From assembly GCF_017354985.1 (NCBI RefSeq), contig NZ_CP071501.1, positions 639,501-703,500 on the forward strand: DNA of 64,000 nucleotides, read 5' to 3'. A program made the translations under genes and the position numbers. This stretch comes from Shewanella cyperi. GTDB lineage: Bacteria; Pseudomonadota; Gammaproteobacteria; Enterobacterales; Shewanellaceae. Below, one piece after another: positions 9,358-17,573 of the stretch (positions within the stretch are counted from its first letter, which is position 1; the number at the start of each line of letters is the position of its first letter). The notes under the pieces are model-generated. The model was not told where the DNA came from and searched no databases. It worked only from the letters and a program-made list of their open reading frames with translations.

Positions 9358-10167
9358 TCATTTGATTCTGAATGATCCCTCTAACAAGCCTTCTAAACCT
9401 TCAACATCAGATTCAAAATGTTCACTAAAAATATAGTCAAGCGGCTCCTTGCCTAATCCAAATGCCCAAAGAAATAGCTCAACCCCGCTAACAGTTGGTT
9501 GATAGATGATACCAGCCTCGCTGAACTCTAAATTAGGTGCGTAGGCTTTGATGTGTTCTGGATCTCCGAAGCCCCATCTATTTCCAATTAGCCCATCATT
9601 TGCTAGCCCATGGAATATGTGATGAAAAATTTGCGGATTACTCCAGTCTATTTTCTCTAGATTAAATGTTCTTTTAAACGCGGATATAGGTGTATAAATA
9701 TAAAGCTTTTCTCTTTCTTCATATTTCAATACAGATGCTTCAGATGCCTTAAAGGTCTTTGCTAAAGTTGAGTATAGCAAATAATGTGCATGTAGCTGAT
9801 ATACTGAAAGATTATCAACTTTTCTTGATATTCTAGCTCCTCGATCATCAATAGATGAATCTCCTCTTGAAGAAGCTAGAATCCCACCAAAATACTCTAT
9901 TGCGAGGCCTTCGTTTGAATATGAACCATCATTTATAATTGACTTTAATACTTTAGGCGATACCGAACCTGGTCTATCTAACTGGCTCCCAAGCTTTTTC
10001 TCTGCTGATTTGAATATATTACCTATGTTTTCAATTCGTCGCTTTGTAAACTCTTTAAGCTCTCCTCCAATGTATTCTGCCGTTGGTCCAAGTATCTTAG
10101 AGATACCATCTTTTCCTAAGTAGGCAGCTATTGCACTTACTCCAACAGTAGTAATCGGTTCAGCCAT
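9358..10167 (-). CDS. Abi-alpha-like orphan protein, candidate phage-defence gene
   Basis: 269 residues from MAEPITTVG, chosen because GAGGA lies about 10 nt upstream; the ATG 15 nt further upstream has none. The N-terminus is Ala/Gly-rich ('ILGPTAEYIGGELKEFTKRR'). A helical segment follows with 'PGSVSPKVLKSIINDGS' and 'EYFGGILASSR'. This order resembles the Abi-alpha (DUF4393) group of abortive-infection-associated proteins: 'GPxAEEIGE', 'P.KvL..ii..aS', 'laeywa..LAsa'. The C-terminal half (about 150-269) is unrecognised. The gene is much richer in A+T than prfB-lysS, stands alone and borders element A's AT-rich flank, all signs of transfer. Family assignment is by pattern only. Confidence 0.6.
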   Translation of the reverse strand: MAEPITTVGVSAIAAYLGKDGISKILGPTAEYIGGELKEFTKRRIENIGNIFKSAEKKLGSQLDRPGSVSPKVLKSIINDGSYSNEGLAIEYFGGILASSRGDSSIDDRGARISRKVDNLSVYQLHAHYLLYSTLAKTFKASEASVLKYEEREKLYIYTPISAFKRTFNLEKIDWSNPQIFHHIFHGLANDGLIGNRWGFGDPEHIKAYAPNLEFSEAGIIYQPTVSGVELFLWAFGLGKEPLDYIFSEHFESDVEGLEGLLEGSFRIK

Positions 10168-10406
10168 AATTATTTTCCTCAAGTATATTGTTCTGTATCT
10201 AACCTATTGTTAGGTGTTTTAAGTTGAATCGCTTTTAAAAAGCGTCTTGTGAACAATAATAATAGTCCTGTTACCTTTCTGATTTTAAAAGCATAAAAGA
10301 TATCTATCAAAGTTTTTTGAAGATTAGCTTTTATATTGGTCGCTATTTAATTCGGGCCAGTTTAACTGTTTCAATGTTAATCATTTATAGAGCAATGGAT
10401 GTTGTT

Positions 10407-10602
10407 TAGGTTTTATCCAAATGCTAATATTAATTATCGAGATTTAAAATCATTGGAACATCGAGCTTATAAGAATTCAGTAGTTATATATTGAGTAACA
10501 AGCTAGAGACTAGCAAAGTAAATATTTACTTGGCAATACATTGAAAACCAATGCCAATACTTGCGTAGGTTTTTTTTAAATGATAATATTGATTATGGAA
10601 AT
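10407..10602. repeat. Imperfect 37-bp direct repeat
   Basis: Copies at 10407-10443 and 10566-10602. Both begin TAGG, then eight mostly-T positions, then AAATG(C/A)TAATATT(A/G)ATTAT. About 30 of 37 positions agree. They are 159 bp apart inside AT-rich spacer DNA. Confidence 0.6.
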
Positions 10603-10766
10603 GATTTTCTATCATTTTATCCTAAACTCCACTTCTAAGTCTCATCTATTATTTTAAATTCATAGATTACACCAGTAATTTGTGATGCATTACTTATTTT
10701 AAAACATGAGGATAATATTATGATGTAATAACTATTTTTTCAAAAGGCCTTTTATGCCCTCTGCCA

Positions 10767-11159
10767 ATGGAGCAAAAATATAACAGTCTACAACAATATA
10801 AATTACACAGAGGAAAAAATTTGAAAAATAAAAACAAAAAACGTGATAAAAGCAAGAAAGTTGTCTGTGAAAGTATGAAATATGATAAAATTCAAATACA
10901 TTTAATATCAGAAATCACATTCACAATTCCATCCTTCTATAAGGGGGGGAACATTTTCAGTACAGCTGCGGAGTACTATAATCTACTGCAACAGCATCTT
11001 CTTAAATACTTAGTTTTATTTTTTATCAGAATCCAAAAATTATACATTCTTGAGATTTTTATAAGCCATGATTACTATGACATACCTAAAGGAGATTATT
11101 TTATTGATATTTTTATGTTTTTCTGTAAGTCGATCTTGATGTTAATTAACTATTTCTAA
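10767..11159 (+). CDS. Doubtful small ORF in AT-rich DNA
   Basis: 130 codons, starting with a Lys-rich stretch (KNLKNKNKKRDKSKK) and ending in two hydrophobic segments. No Shine-Dalgarno precedes the ATG and the composition is what AT-rich non-coding DNA would give. No family is recognised. It could be a small horizontally acquired membrane protein, but spurious is more likely. Confidence 0.2.
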   Translation: MEQKYNSLQQYKLHRGKNLKNKNKKRDKSKKVVCESMKYDKIQIHLISEITFTIPSFYKGGNIFSTAAEYYNLLQQHLLKYLVLFFIRIQKLYILEIFISHDYYDIPKGDYFIDIFMFFCKSILMLINYF

Positions 11160-11279
11160 CAATAACTTTAAATTTTTGTATATAATAAAATACAGATAAT
11201 AGTCCATCCACTATATCACTGGGTATTTCCAAATCTTATTTTGTCAGACAGAGTCCAATATATCAGTACTCTCAAGAAG

Positions 11280-11860
11280 GCATGGCTACCGCACGGGCTG
11301 AAGTGGTTTTCTGCGTCCCCGAGACTTTCTTTATTCCTTTGAATCAACATCTTGGCAGAGATTGTTGCCGTACTGCAAGCGATAATTTGATGTGATTCTT
11401 TGTCTTTGGTGTGAGGCTGCACGTCTGCCGGAGTGGAACACCTTTGAACAAGCACTGCCGCACCAGTGACCATCGGCGACATGGATGTCGCCGTTGAGCC
11501 TCCAGGGATGGCTGATTTTTAAATCAAGAGCCGGCGTGTTACTGGGGTGGCAGTGCGAAAGCGCACCGCAGGTGATTAATTGCATCCGATGCTGGATGTT
11601 AAGACAAAGCACAAGATAGCCGCTGTGCCAGCGGCACAAAGTCGTGGGTCTCCAACCCACACCCGGGCAAGGGGCTTTGCTCATCCAAAGCCCCTTGCAT
11701 CCCAAAGGATGCCCCCAGCCGGAGCCGAAAGCTCCTCGTCCTCCTGAGCTTGGTCTTGCTACAGCTTCGGACTCGCGTCCTGCTCGACCGAAGCAGCCTC
11801 GGTATCCTTACCTCGGCTACGCGCCCAAGCTCATCGTCCTCGGCGGCTCCGAAGGGGGAC
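11280..11860 (+). repeat. Structured repeat element A (full-length copy)
   Basis: About 580 bp, homologous along most of its length to element B at 21905. Conserved blocks: GCTACCGCACGGGCTGAAG (11285-11303); a block from TGCCGGAG (11425) to GTGACCATC; and the 3' hairpin module. The 5' part can form a long helix: GCACTGCC with GGCAGTGC and CCAGTGAC with GTTACTGG. The 3' module is a row of hairpins: H0 CATCC/GGATG, H1 GCCGCTG-TGC-CAGCGGC (11619-11635), H2 GTGGGT-CTCCA-ACCCAC (11644-11660), H3 CAAGGGGCTTTG-6 nt-CAAAGCCCCTTG (11668-11697) and H4 GCATCC-CAAA-GGATGC (11697-11712). No credible ORF is present. Further right (to about 11860) it shares the segment CCTGCTCGACCGAAGCAGCC with B. Confidence 0.85.
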
Positions 11861-12266
11861 AGGTGTCATCTTCAAGCTTATGTGCAGATTTAACCAAGCT
11901 ATCCAGGTCCATTAACTACCTGCGTGGAAAGCAACAGGTTCAGGGACGGTGGCTGTGGGGAGAGTGGGGCACAGCAGCAGATGCTGGATGCTGACGTGGA
12001 AGCGACAGGTTGCACTGTGTTGGTGGCAGAATTTTACCCTGAAGGGAGGTTATTTGCTGTGTTACAGGATCTCTGGCTGGCTTTGGTGTTGTTTAAATGT
12101 ATCAAAAATGTTAATAAATGGTTGCTTTTGTTTTTGTGCATTTTTAATGCAGCTGTGCCATGTGATGCGATGCCAGGCAAGCGGGCGCAGAGCGAAGCAA
12201 GAGCGCAATAGACCTTGAGTAGTAGAAGGATAATAACAATAGCTGAATAGAGAAGAAGGGAATCCA
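11861..12266. other. Spacer between element A and exbD-like gene
   Basis: About 400 bp without a convincing gene. A ~33-bp imperfect direct repeat occurs near 11922 and 11995 (CGTGGAA..CGACAGGTT versus CGTGGAA..CAACAGGTT). The right end carries the AAGGGAA Shine-Dalgarno of the exbD-like gene. Confidence 0.5.
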
Positions 12267-12671
12267 ATGGCATTTAAAAAATACCTGAGAACCAAAGACG
12301 ATCTCGTGGTGGATATGACCCCCATGCTGGATATAGTGTTTATTTTGTTGATATTTTTTATTATCACCTCCGCCTTTGTCGATACCTCCGGCTTTGACTA
12401 CAACAAATCCAGGCAGAGTTTGTTTTCCAAAGAAAAGAGCAGCGTCATCTCCATTAGCGTCAGCAAAGCGGGTCTGGTCAGAATGAAGGGCCGACTCATT
12501 GATATTCAAAGTGTCACGGCCAATACCCAGAGCATGCTCGCAGACATGCCCGGCGCCTCAGTGGTGATAGAGGCCGAAAGGGAAACCCTGCATGGCGTGG
12601 TTATTCAGGTATTGGATAATGTCAAAATGGCCGGTGTGTCCAGGGTGTCCATATCTGAATCCATGGAGTGA
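12267..12671 (+). CDS. ExbD/TolR-family biopolymer transport protein
   Basis: 134 residues, normal for ExbD/TolR. A short cytoplasmic N-terminus precedes one transmembrane helix with the conserved proton-pathway aspartates ('DMTPMLDIVFILLIFF', residues 16-31). The C-terminal periplasmic domain follows. Family members form the stator with ExbB/TolQ and couple proton flow to TonB, TolA or similar proteins. No exbB, tolQ or tonB partner is adjacent: upstream is repeat element A and downstream are convergent GYF-domain genes. It is therefore an orphan, perhaps acting with subunits encoded elsewhere. AAGGGAA lies 7-10 nt before the ATG. Confidence 0.85.
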   Translation: MAFKKYLRTKDDLVVDMTPMLDIVFILLIFFIITSAFVDTSGFDYNKSRQSLFSKEKSSVISISVSKAGLVRMKGRLIDIQSVTANTQSMLADMPGASVVIEAERETLHGVVIQVLDNVKMAGVSRVSISESME

Positions 12672-12877
12672 GCCCCACGCTTGACACCAAACCCTGGGGC
12701 TTACTGTATTGGCTAAGGGAGCCTGGTAAACGCGGATCTGGCAGCGTTCCCTTGAGCCCAAGGTGGGATCTGTAAATCAAACCACACCCTTGTGTCCGTT
12801 CGGGCCTGTGATGAAGGCCAGGTGAAGCATGCATGCCCTTGCCTCAATCCGGCAAATACGCAGGGAAGACTGGCTGT

Positions 12878-12926
12878 CCGGGGGAGAGTCTCCCCCGGTG
12901 GCCTGGATGAGGCAGCAGACCTCATC
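12878..12926. terminator. Two adjacent hairpins between convergent genes
   Basis: CCGGGGGAGA-G-TCTCCCCCGG (12878-12898) followed by GATGAGG-CAGCAGA-CCTCATC (12906-12926). There is no T-run, so termination is inferred from position between the ends of the exbD-like gene and the GYF gene. Confidence 0.5.
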
Positions 12927-12937
12927 CCCGTGGCAAA

Positions 12938-14404
12938 TTAACGGCGCCTTCTGCTGCGGCGGCGCATGCGGCCGGCGCTGTCGGCGGTGATTTCACGCTT
13001 GCCGCCTGTGCCCGTACCCGCTTCCAGCTGGTCGTCGTCGTGCTCATCATGATCCTCATGTTCATCAAGTTCATAAAGCTCGTCATGATCGTCCAGCTCG
13101 TCATTGCTGTGGGCCAGTGACACGGGTGACTCGGCGTTGGGCTGGCTGTCGGCCTCGGTCTTTTTGAACACGGATTTCAGTATGCTGGTGACCGCCTGCA
13201 ATTTGGCCGGAGCCTCGGGTTTGGCTGCGGCCTTATCCTGGTCTTCGTCGGCAGAAAATTGAGTGTTATCAATTTTCTGCTGCGACTTTTTTGGCACCAG
13301 ATCAGCAACCAACTCCTCCATGTCCACCCTTGGGGTGGCCTTTGAGGCTGAGCGTGAGGGCTTGATTGGCTGGGGATCCAAGGACACGTTGGCCGAACTG
13401 GCCACGGCCAGCTTATCCAACATGCCTCCCTTGGTCGCCACGGGATCCAAAGAGCCGGAACGGCTGGCAACGGGATCCAGGGAGATAGGCGCCAGGGGCG
13501 CAGGATTCCAGGAGGTTGGCTTGGCGGCGACTGGATCCAGCGAGCGCGGTTTGGCCGCGACGGGATCCGCCGGTTTGGCGGCGACAGGATCCATGGCCTG
13601 GGTGGCCACGGGATCGAGCACGGCCGGCTTGGCAGGCACGGGATCTATGACCTGGGGCTTGGCTGCCACTGGGTCAACCGAGACCAGGGTGGTGAACACT
13701 GGCTCAACGGTTGCCATGGTGCTGGCAACGGCGGTCGCTACCTGAGTGGCCACAGGTGGCGCCTTGGCTACCGGGACCGGGTCAAGGGCTTCCGGTATCA
13801 CGGTTTCCTGAATTGGGTCCGGCATCACGGCTTCAGTTATAACAGCTGCGCTTGGCACAGCGGCCAGCTCCAGTTTGACCTGGGGCGGCGCTGGCACAAA
13901 GGCCTGATCTTTTGCCCTGGCTTCCAGGCGTTGGTCGAACTCGGTGATGACACCGGCCAATTCGGTTTTGGCTTCCGCCATGGCCTGGATCAGCTCTTCA
14001 AGTACCTTTTGGTAGCCGTGATACTTGTCTTCGATGCTGCTGATATTGCTGCGGACTTCATCACTCATCTTATGGGTCAGGCGCTTGTAGATGTTGATCT
14101 CCTGCTCCAGCTCATACAGATAAGTCTTGGAGAATTTGATTGCCTCATCCATCTCGACGATTTTATCTGTTAATGCCAGCCTTTTGTCGGTGAAGTCATC
14201 GATCAGGGCCTGGGGGATCTGCGCCGGGGACTCGGGGGGCGTCACCAGCGACGCAAATTCACCTATATGGCTGACGGGCAGCCATTGGCTCAATGAGGGA
14301 TGCCAGCCATAGCTGCTTGGGTTGCCGGGCACAAAGGCCAAAGCCTCGGCTTGGGTAAAAGGTCCACTCAACTCACCATCGTGTGAAAAAAACCAATTTT
14401 TCAT
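12938..14404 (-). CDS. GYF-domain protein with coiled coil and DPVAAKP-type repeats
   Basis: 488 residues. An N-terminal GYF_2-like domain (residues 1-50: 'WFFSHDGELSGPFTQAEAL', 'YGWHPSLSQWLPV') is followed by a helical coiled coil (about 65-160). A long Ala/Pro/Val-rich region holds about ten 'LDPVAxKP'-like repeats (about 230-345), then an acidic stretch (~450-470) and a basic tail ending RRRSRRRR. GYF domains usually bind proline-rich peptides; the acidic-basic tail could bind nucleic acid or another protein. No catalytic domain is visible. The next gene upstream is a shorter paralogue sharing the GYF-coiled-coil layout, so the pair arose by duplication. Function unknown. Confidence 0.75.
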   Translation of the reverse strand: MKNWFFSHDGELSGPFTQAEALAFVPGNPSSYGWHPSLSQWLPVSHIGEFASLVTPPESPAQIPQALIDDFTDKRLALTDKIVEMDEAIKFSKTYLYELEQEINIYKRLTHKMSDEVRSNISSIEDKYHGYQKVLEELIQAMAEAKTELAGVITEFDQRLEARAKDQAFVPAPPQVKLELAAVPSAAVITEAVMPDPIQETVIPEALDPVPVAKAPPVATQVATAVASTMATVEPVFTTLVSVDPVAAKPQVIDPVPAKPAVLDPVATQAMDPVAAKPADPVAAKPRSLDPVAAKPTSWNPAPLAPISLDPVASRSGSLDPVATKGGMLDKLAVASSANVSLDPQPIKPSRSASKATPRVDMEELVADLVPKKSQQKIDNTQFSADEDQDKAAAKPEAPAKLQAVTSILKSVFKKTEADSQPNAESPVSLAHSNDELDDHDELYELDEHEDHDEHDDDQLEAGTGTGGKREITADSAGRMRRRSRRRR

Positions 14405-14450
14405 AATCTTAGTTCCAATTCGTTATTATCAACCTAATCAGGTGTCGTCA

Positions 14451-14876
14451 TTATTTGATGGTGACACCGGCCAGCGTCCGTTGCAGGGCCTCATAATGTT
14501 CGTTGATGCTTTGGATGGTTGTTTTCACTTCCTGATTGAGTTTTTGGGTGACGGTTTTGGTCTTGTTGGTGTCACGATCAAAATCCGCCAGTGAGACGGT
14601 AATGGCATTCAGGCGGCTTTCGATACGGCCCAAAGCGCTATTGAGTTCCTGCTCCTTGGCAATAAAGCGCTCAATCAGTTGTGCCGGAATGGCGATTGGC
14701 GGCGGCGGTGGCGTGAACTTAATATCAAATTCTTCAACCTGACACACGGGAATCCATTGGGCATAGGAGGGGTGCCAGGCATAAGCATCGGGGTGCTTTG
14801 CGATAAAACGGTTGGATGCGGTCAGGCCCAGGGGCCCACTGATCTCGCCATTATTGGAGAAATACCACTCTTTCAT
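14451..14876 (-). CDS. GYF-domain coiled-coil protein, short paralogue
   Basis: About 141 residues from MKEWYFSNN, chosen because it matches the start of the downstream paralogue (MKNWFFSHD); a longer frame from 14942 exists. The GYF_2-like domain ('GEISGPLGLTAS', 'YAWHPSYAQWIPV') occupies residues 1-50. A proline run (TPPPPPIAIPAQLIERF) and a coiled coil to the end follow. It lacks the repeat region and acidic-basic tail of its neighbour. It lies 46 bp upstream of that gene on the same strand, so they are probably co-transcribed and may hetero-oligomerise through the coiled coils (inference). Confidence 0.72.
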   Translation of the reverse strand: MKEWYFSNNGEISGPLGLTASNRFIAKHPDAYAWHPSYAQWIPVCQVEEFDIKFTPPPPPIAIPAQLIERFIAKEQELNSALGRIESRLNAITVSLADFDRDTNKTKTVTQKLNQEVKTTIQSINEHYEALQRTLAGVTIK

Positions 14877-14942
14877 AGATCCACTCTTATCCTTAATAGT
14901 GTTTGAGCTGATAGCCATGTTTACTCGGGTTTCGGTTGCCAT

Positions 14943-15551
14943 TGCGTGACAATCTGCTTATTTAGTTGCCCCATCGCGTCGTTTGTTTTCCGAACGCGGT
15001 AAGGTAAAGAGATTACGACCATTTTTACAAGCCGATACATTAACCGATGTTTTTTAACAAGGCCACTGCTTGAAGAGTGTGGTTTGCATAAATTTTAATC
15101 TGTCCGCTGTGATGCCGGGCGGAAGATTCAGTGATGGGACTGACGAGCAACAGGCGTCGCGCCAGGGCCTGGTTATTGAAGTTATTTTTAAATCAGCCGC
15201 TTACCCAGATTGGTGCCAAGCGCTGTTCCCGGAGCCCGGCTGAATGGGGCTTCAGCAGTGCATTTTTATGGAACAGTACCTTGGCACTGAGTGTCATGCC
15301 AAGGAAAGCCGGAGTTTAGATACTGCTATTGCTGTAAATTCTGCAGTGAGCCATTTTTTACCGTTACGCTCTGATCTTCGTTTAGCTGAAAACTCAGCCG
15401 CCGCTCTATTACCCCTGGGTTGGCATAATAGTCTTCCCCTTTTTTGTTCAGTTGCGCCCGGGCGATCATGGCGAGGGCACATTTCGCTTGCCAACAAGAG
15501 CGCGGCTTGGATAAAGATGGGCACAGTTGTTCCACACAGAGCTGCCGGGGA
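14943..15551. other. Intergenic region, possible gene remnant
   Basis: About 600 bp separating the GYF pair's promoter from the cupin gene. On the minus strand, 15326-15535 encodes a peptide whose last ~45 residues look protein-like ('GEDYYANPGVIERRLSFQL'). It has no clear start or family and may be the tail of a decayed gene. Nothing else was recognised. Confidence 0.4.
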
Positions 15552-15896
15552 TCAGCCTTGCCTGACTATATCGACCGAGACTTCCACCGCCGGAATTGTG
15601 CCTCTGTTTTCAAGCCAGTGGGTGGTGTTCCTGTCTTCGGGCCAGCCCACTCCCGGGCCGTAATCCGTGGCTATGCCGTTTCTGTGATCTGTGATTGTAC
15701 CCTGCAGTATGTAGACCATCCCCGGCCTGTCGATGTGGCTGTGAACCGGACCGAAGACGCCTCCGGGCGCTATGGTCACCAGGCGCATGCGCAGTTCACG
15801 GCCTTCCATGCCCGGGATCTCCAGGCCCAGATCCAGGCTGGACAGCAGCTCTACCTGAACTCCTTTGGTTTCCGGAAGCCCTTGTTCCTTGCTCAT
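15552..15896 (-). CDS. Small cupin-domain protein
   Basis: 114 residues from the ATG preceded by GAGGTG at 8-13 nt; a GTG 9 nt upstream would overlap that Shine-Dalgarno. A single β-barrel cupin domain is visible: 'GVFGPVHSHIDRPGMVYILQG' carries the first metal-binding motif (H-x-H...) and 'THWLENRGTIPAVEVSVDI' the second. Single-domain cupins are metal-binding sensors, isomerases or dioxygenases; the substrate is not evident. A terminator or promoter relation to the neighbouring protease gene was not seen, and 307 bp of spacer separate them. Confidence 0.8.
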   Translation of the reverse strand: MSKEQGLPETKGVQVELLSSLDLGLEIPGMEGRELRMRLVTIAPGGVFGPVHSHIDRPGMVYILQGTITDHRNGIATDYGPGVGWPEDRNTTHWLENRGTIPAVEVSVDIVRQG

Positions 15897-16203
15897 GGTG
15901 CTCACCTCTTTATGCTTGTCTGCAGGATGCGGCTTTGATGGGGCAGCCGAGGCCAGTGGTGCGCTGGAGCCCGTCGTTTCAGCCAGATTAAGTATGGATC
16001 CGTTGGCCGCCGATTGCCCTGTGCCTCTGACGCTGACAGACGACTTATCTCAAGGCCGGGGATGGGATAAACTCCCGTCAGTTGAGGATGAGCTTGAAAG
16101 CATCCGGGGAGCGCGCGGCTTAAGCGTCTTGTGTCTCAAGGTTGCACAAGGGAATGGGCAGCGGGCTTAAGCCTTGCTGTGGACCGGGTTTGCGGGGCGG
16201 TAT

Positions 16204-17385
16204 ATGAAAAAATGGCTTGTGGTCAGTTTGCTGTTATTCGGCCTGGTTGCTCGGGGCGAGGAGGCAAATCCGTCGCAGGATCCCAGAGTGCAGGTACTGC
16301 GGCTGGATGACGTGCCTCAGTCCAAACAGGTAGGGCGCCTGTCGGTCGAAATCAATCGCTTTACCAGGGATATCCGGGGCAGCTGCACCGCAGTGCTCAT
16401 CGCGGAAGAATACCTGCTGACCGCAGCTCACTGTGTGTTTGATCATCTGGGTGCCCGGCCCGTGCTGGGTATTGAGTTTTTCCCCCGTTCTCTGGGCCTG
16501 GAACAGCAGCCCGTGTCGCGGGTATTTGTGCGTGAGGGTTGGATCCACAAGGGATACCTGGCCCAGGATCACTCGAACACGCTGCAATTTCCCAATGGCA
16601 TGGTCGGTTTGGAACAGGAACCGAGTAACAAGGATCTGGCCATACTCAGGGTGCGCAGCGATGCCTCTGGACTGGGCAGCGGCAAGGAGCTGGGCTTCCT
16701 CAAGCCGGCGCCTCTCGACCAGCTTAAATCAGAGGCTGAGCCTTTGGCCATCCGGGTATTGAGCTACCCGGGTGACAAGGAGGGGCTGAGCCTTTGGTCC
16801 CAGGACTGCCAGCTCAAGGCCGCGATCGATTTCATCGGTGAATTTGATTGCCGTATCTTTCAAGGCGCCAGTGGTGCGGGCTTGCTGGCCCAGGACCCCC
16901 GCAGTGGCGAGTACAGGGTGGTCGGTATTACCTCTTCCAACAACAGTGACGCCGCCTATGCCGTGCTGTTTTCACCTGAGGTGCTCGCCGATATCGACAA
17001 CATAATCCACGGTCAGGGAAGGCGGGCCAGCCAATTCGAGCCGGTCAGCTTTCACACCGAGAAGAAGGTATACATCAATATCCGCAACCACTGTGACAAG
17101 GCGCTGGAGGCGCTGATCTACAGTCAGCGTCTCGGTGAGCAAGACTGGAGCATGGTGCGGGTTCCCGTAGCCGCCAGGAGCACCCGGGCCCTGGATGCCA
17201 TAGACACCCAGGCCTGGTATTACCATATCGAGGCCACAGATGGCAGCCGCAGCTGGGGCGGTCGGGATCTGATGTTCAGCGTCGGTGGCAAAAGCTATGG
17301 CTTTAAACGGCGCGAGGTCAACCTGATGACCCCAAGGGCAACCCCCTTTCATGGTGATGATTTCCTCGACCTCAAATGCTTCTGA
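16204..17385 (+). CDS. Secreted trypsin-like (S1 / V8-like) serine protease
   Basis: About 393 residues from MKKWLVVSLLLFG, a typical Sec signal peptide cut near 'ARGEEA'; an upstream in-frame start would put non-signal residues first. The catalytic triad is visible: His in 'LLTAAHCVFDH' (~70), Asp in 'NKDLAILRV' (~145) and Ser in 'FQGASGAGLL' (~225, corresponding to GDSGGP). The C-terminal ~120 residues form an extra domain ('KKVYINIRNHCDKALEALIY'), possibly substrate-binding. It is probably periplasmic or secreted. Downstream is a membrane-anchored protein of unknown role on the same strand, 188 bp away. Confidence 0.82.
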   Translation: MKKWLVVSLLLFGLVARGEEANPSQDPRVQVLRLDDVPQSKQVGRLSVEINRFTRDIRGSCTAVLIAEEYLLTAAHCVFDHLGARPVLGIEFFPRSLGLEQQPVSRVFVREGWIHKGYLAQDHSNTLQFPNGMVGLEQEPSNKDLAILRVRSDASGLGSGKELGFLKPAPLDQLKSEAEPLAIRVLSYPGDKEGLSLWSQDCQLKAAIDFIGEFDCRIFQGASGAGLLAQDPRSGEYRVVGITSSNNSDAAYAVLFSPEVLADIDNIIHGQGRRASQFEPVSFHTEKKVYINIRNHCDKALEALIYSQRLGEQDWSMVRVPVAARSTRALDAIDTQAWYYHIEATDGSRSWGGRDLMFSVGGKSYGFKRREVNLMTPRATPFHGDDFLDLKCF

Positions 17386-17461
17386 TGCCTTGGGCGGGTC
17401 CGAAATCATCCGGAACATGAGTAAAGTCCCATGCCGGGCCCAAGGCGACGTTCCCTGCTGC

Positions 17462-17488
17462 TTGGCATTGGCATTGGCATTGGCATTG
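17462..17488. repeat. Hexanucleotide microsatellite (TTGGCA)4
   Basis: Four perfect TTGGCA units plus TTG in the spacer between the protease and the membrane-anchored protein gene, about 85 bp before the latter's start. Confidence 0.9.
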
Positions 17489-17573
17489 AAATTGGCCGGT
17501 GCATGAAGCCTTTGCCTTGTAATGGTCCGGCGCAGTACCATGGGCCAATCCCATGACGCACCAAGGTTAAGCT

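Larger units (their letters stand above)
10168..11279. other. AT-rich spacer with no convincing gene
   Basis: About 1.1 kb, strongly AT-rich, between the Abi-alpha-like gene and element A. It holds the promoter of the leftward gene, an imperfect 37-bp direct repeat (10407 and 10566), a short perfect palindrome AAAAGGCCTTTT at 10742, and one doubtful ORF (10767-11159). No RNA gene or transposase remnant was recognised. Confidence 0.6.

Noticed and set aside
11612..11712. Hairpin module as a tRNA or Rho-independent terminator series
   Set aside because: No acceptor stem, CCA or anticodon-like cloverleaf, and no T-runs follow the stems.
15326..15535. Protein-like 69-codon frame upstream of the cupin gene
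   Set aside because: No start signal or family; kept only as a possible gene remnant.
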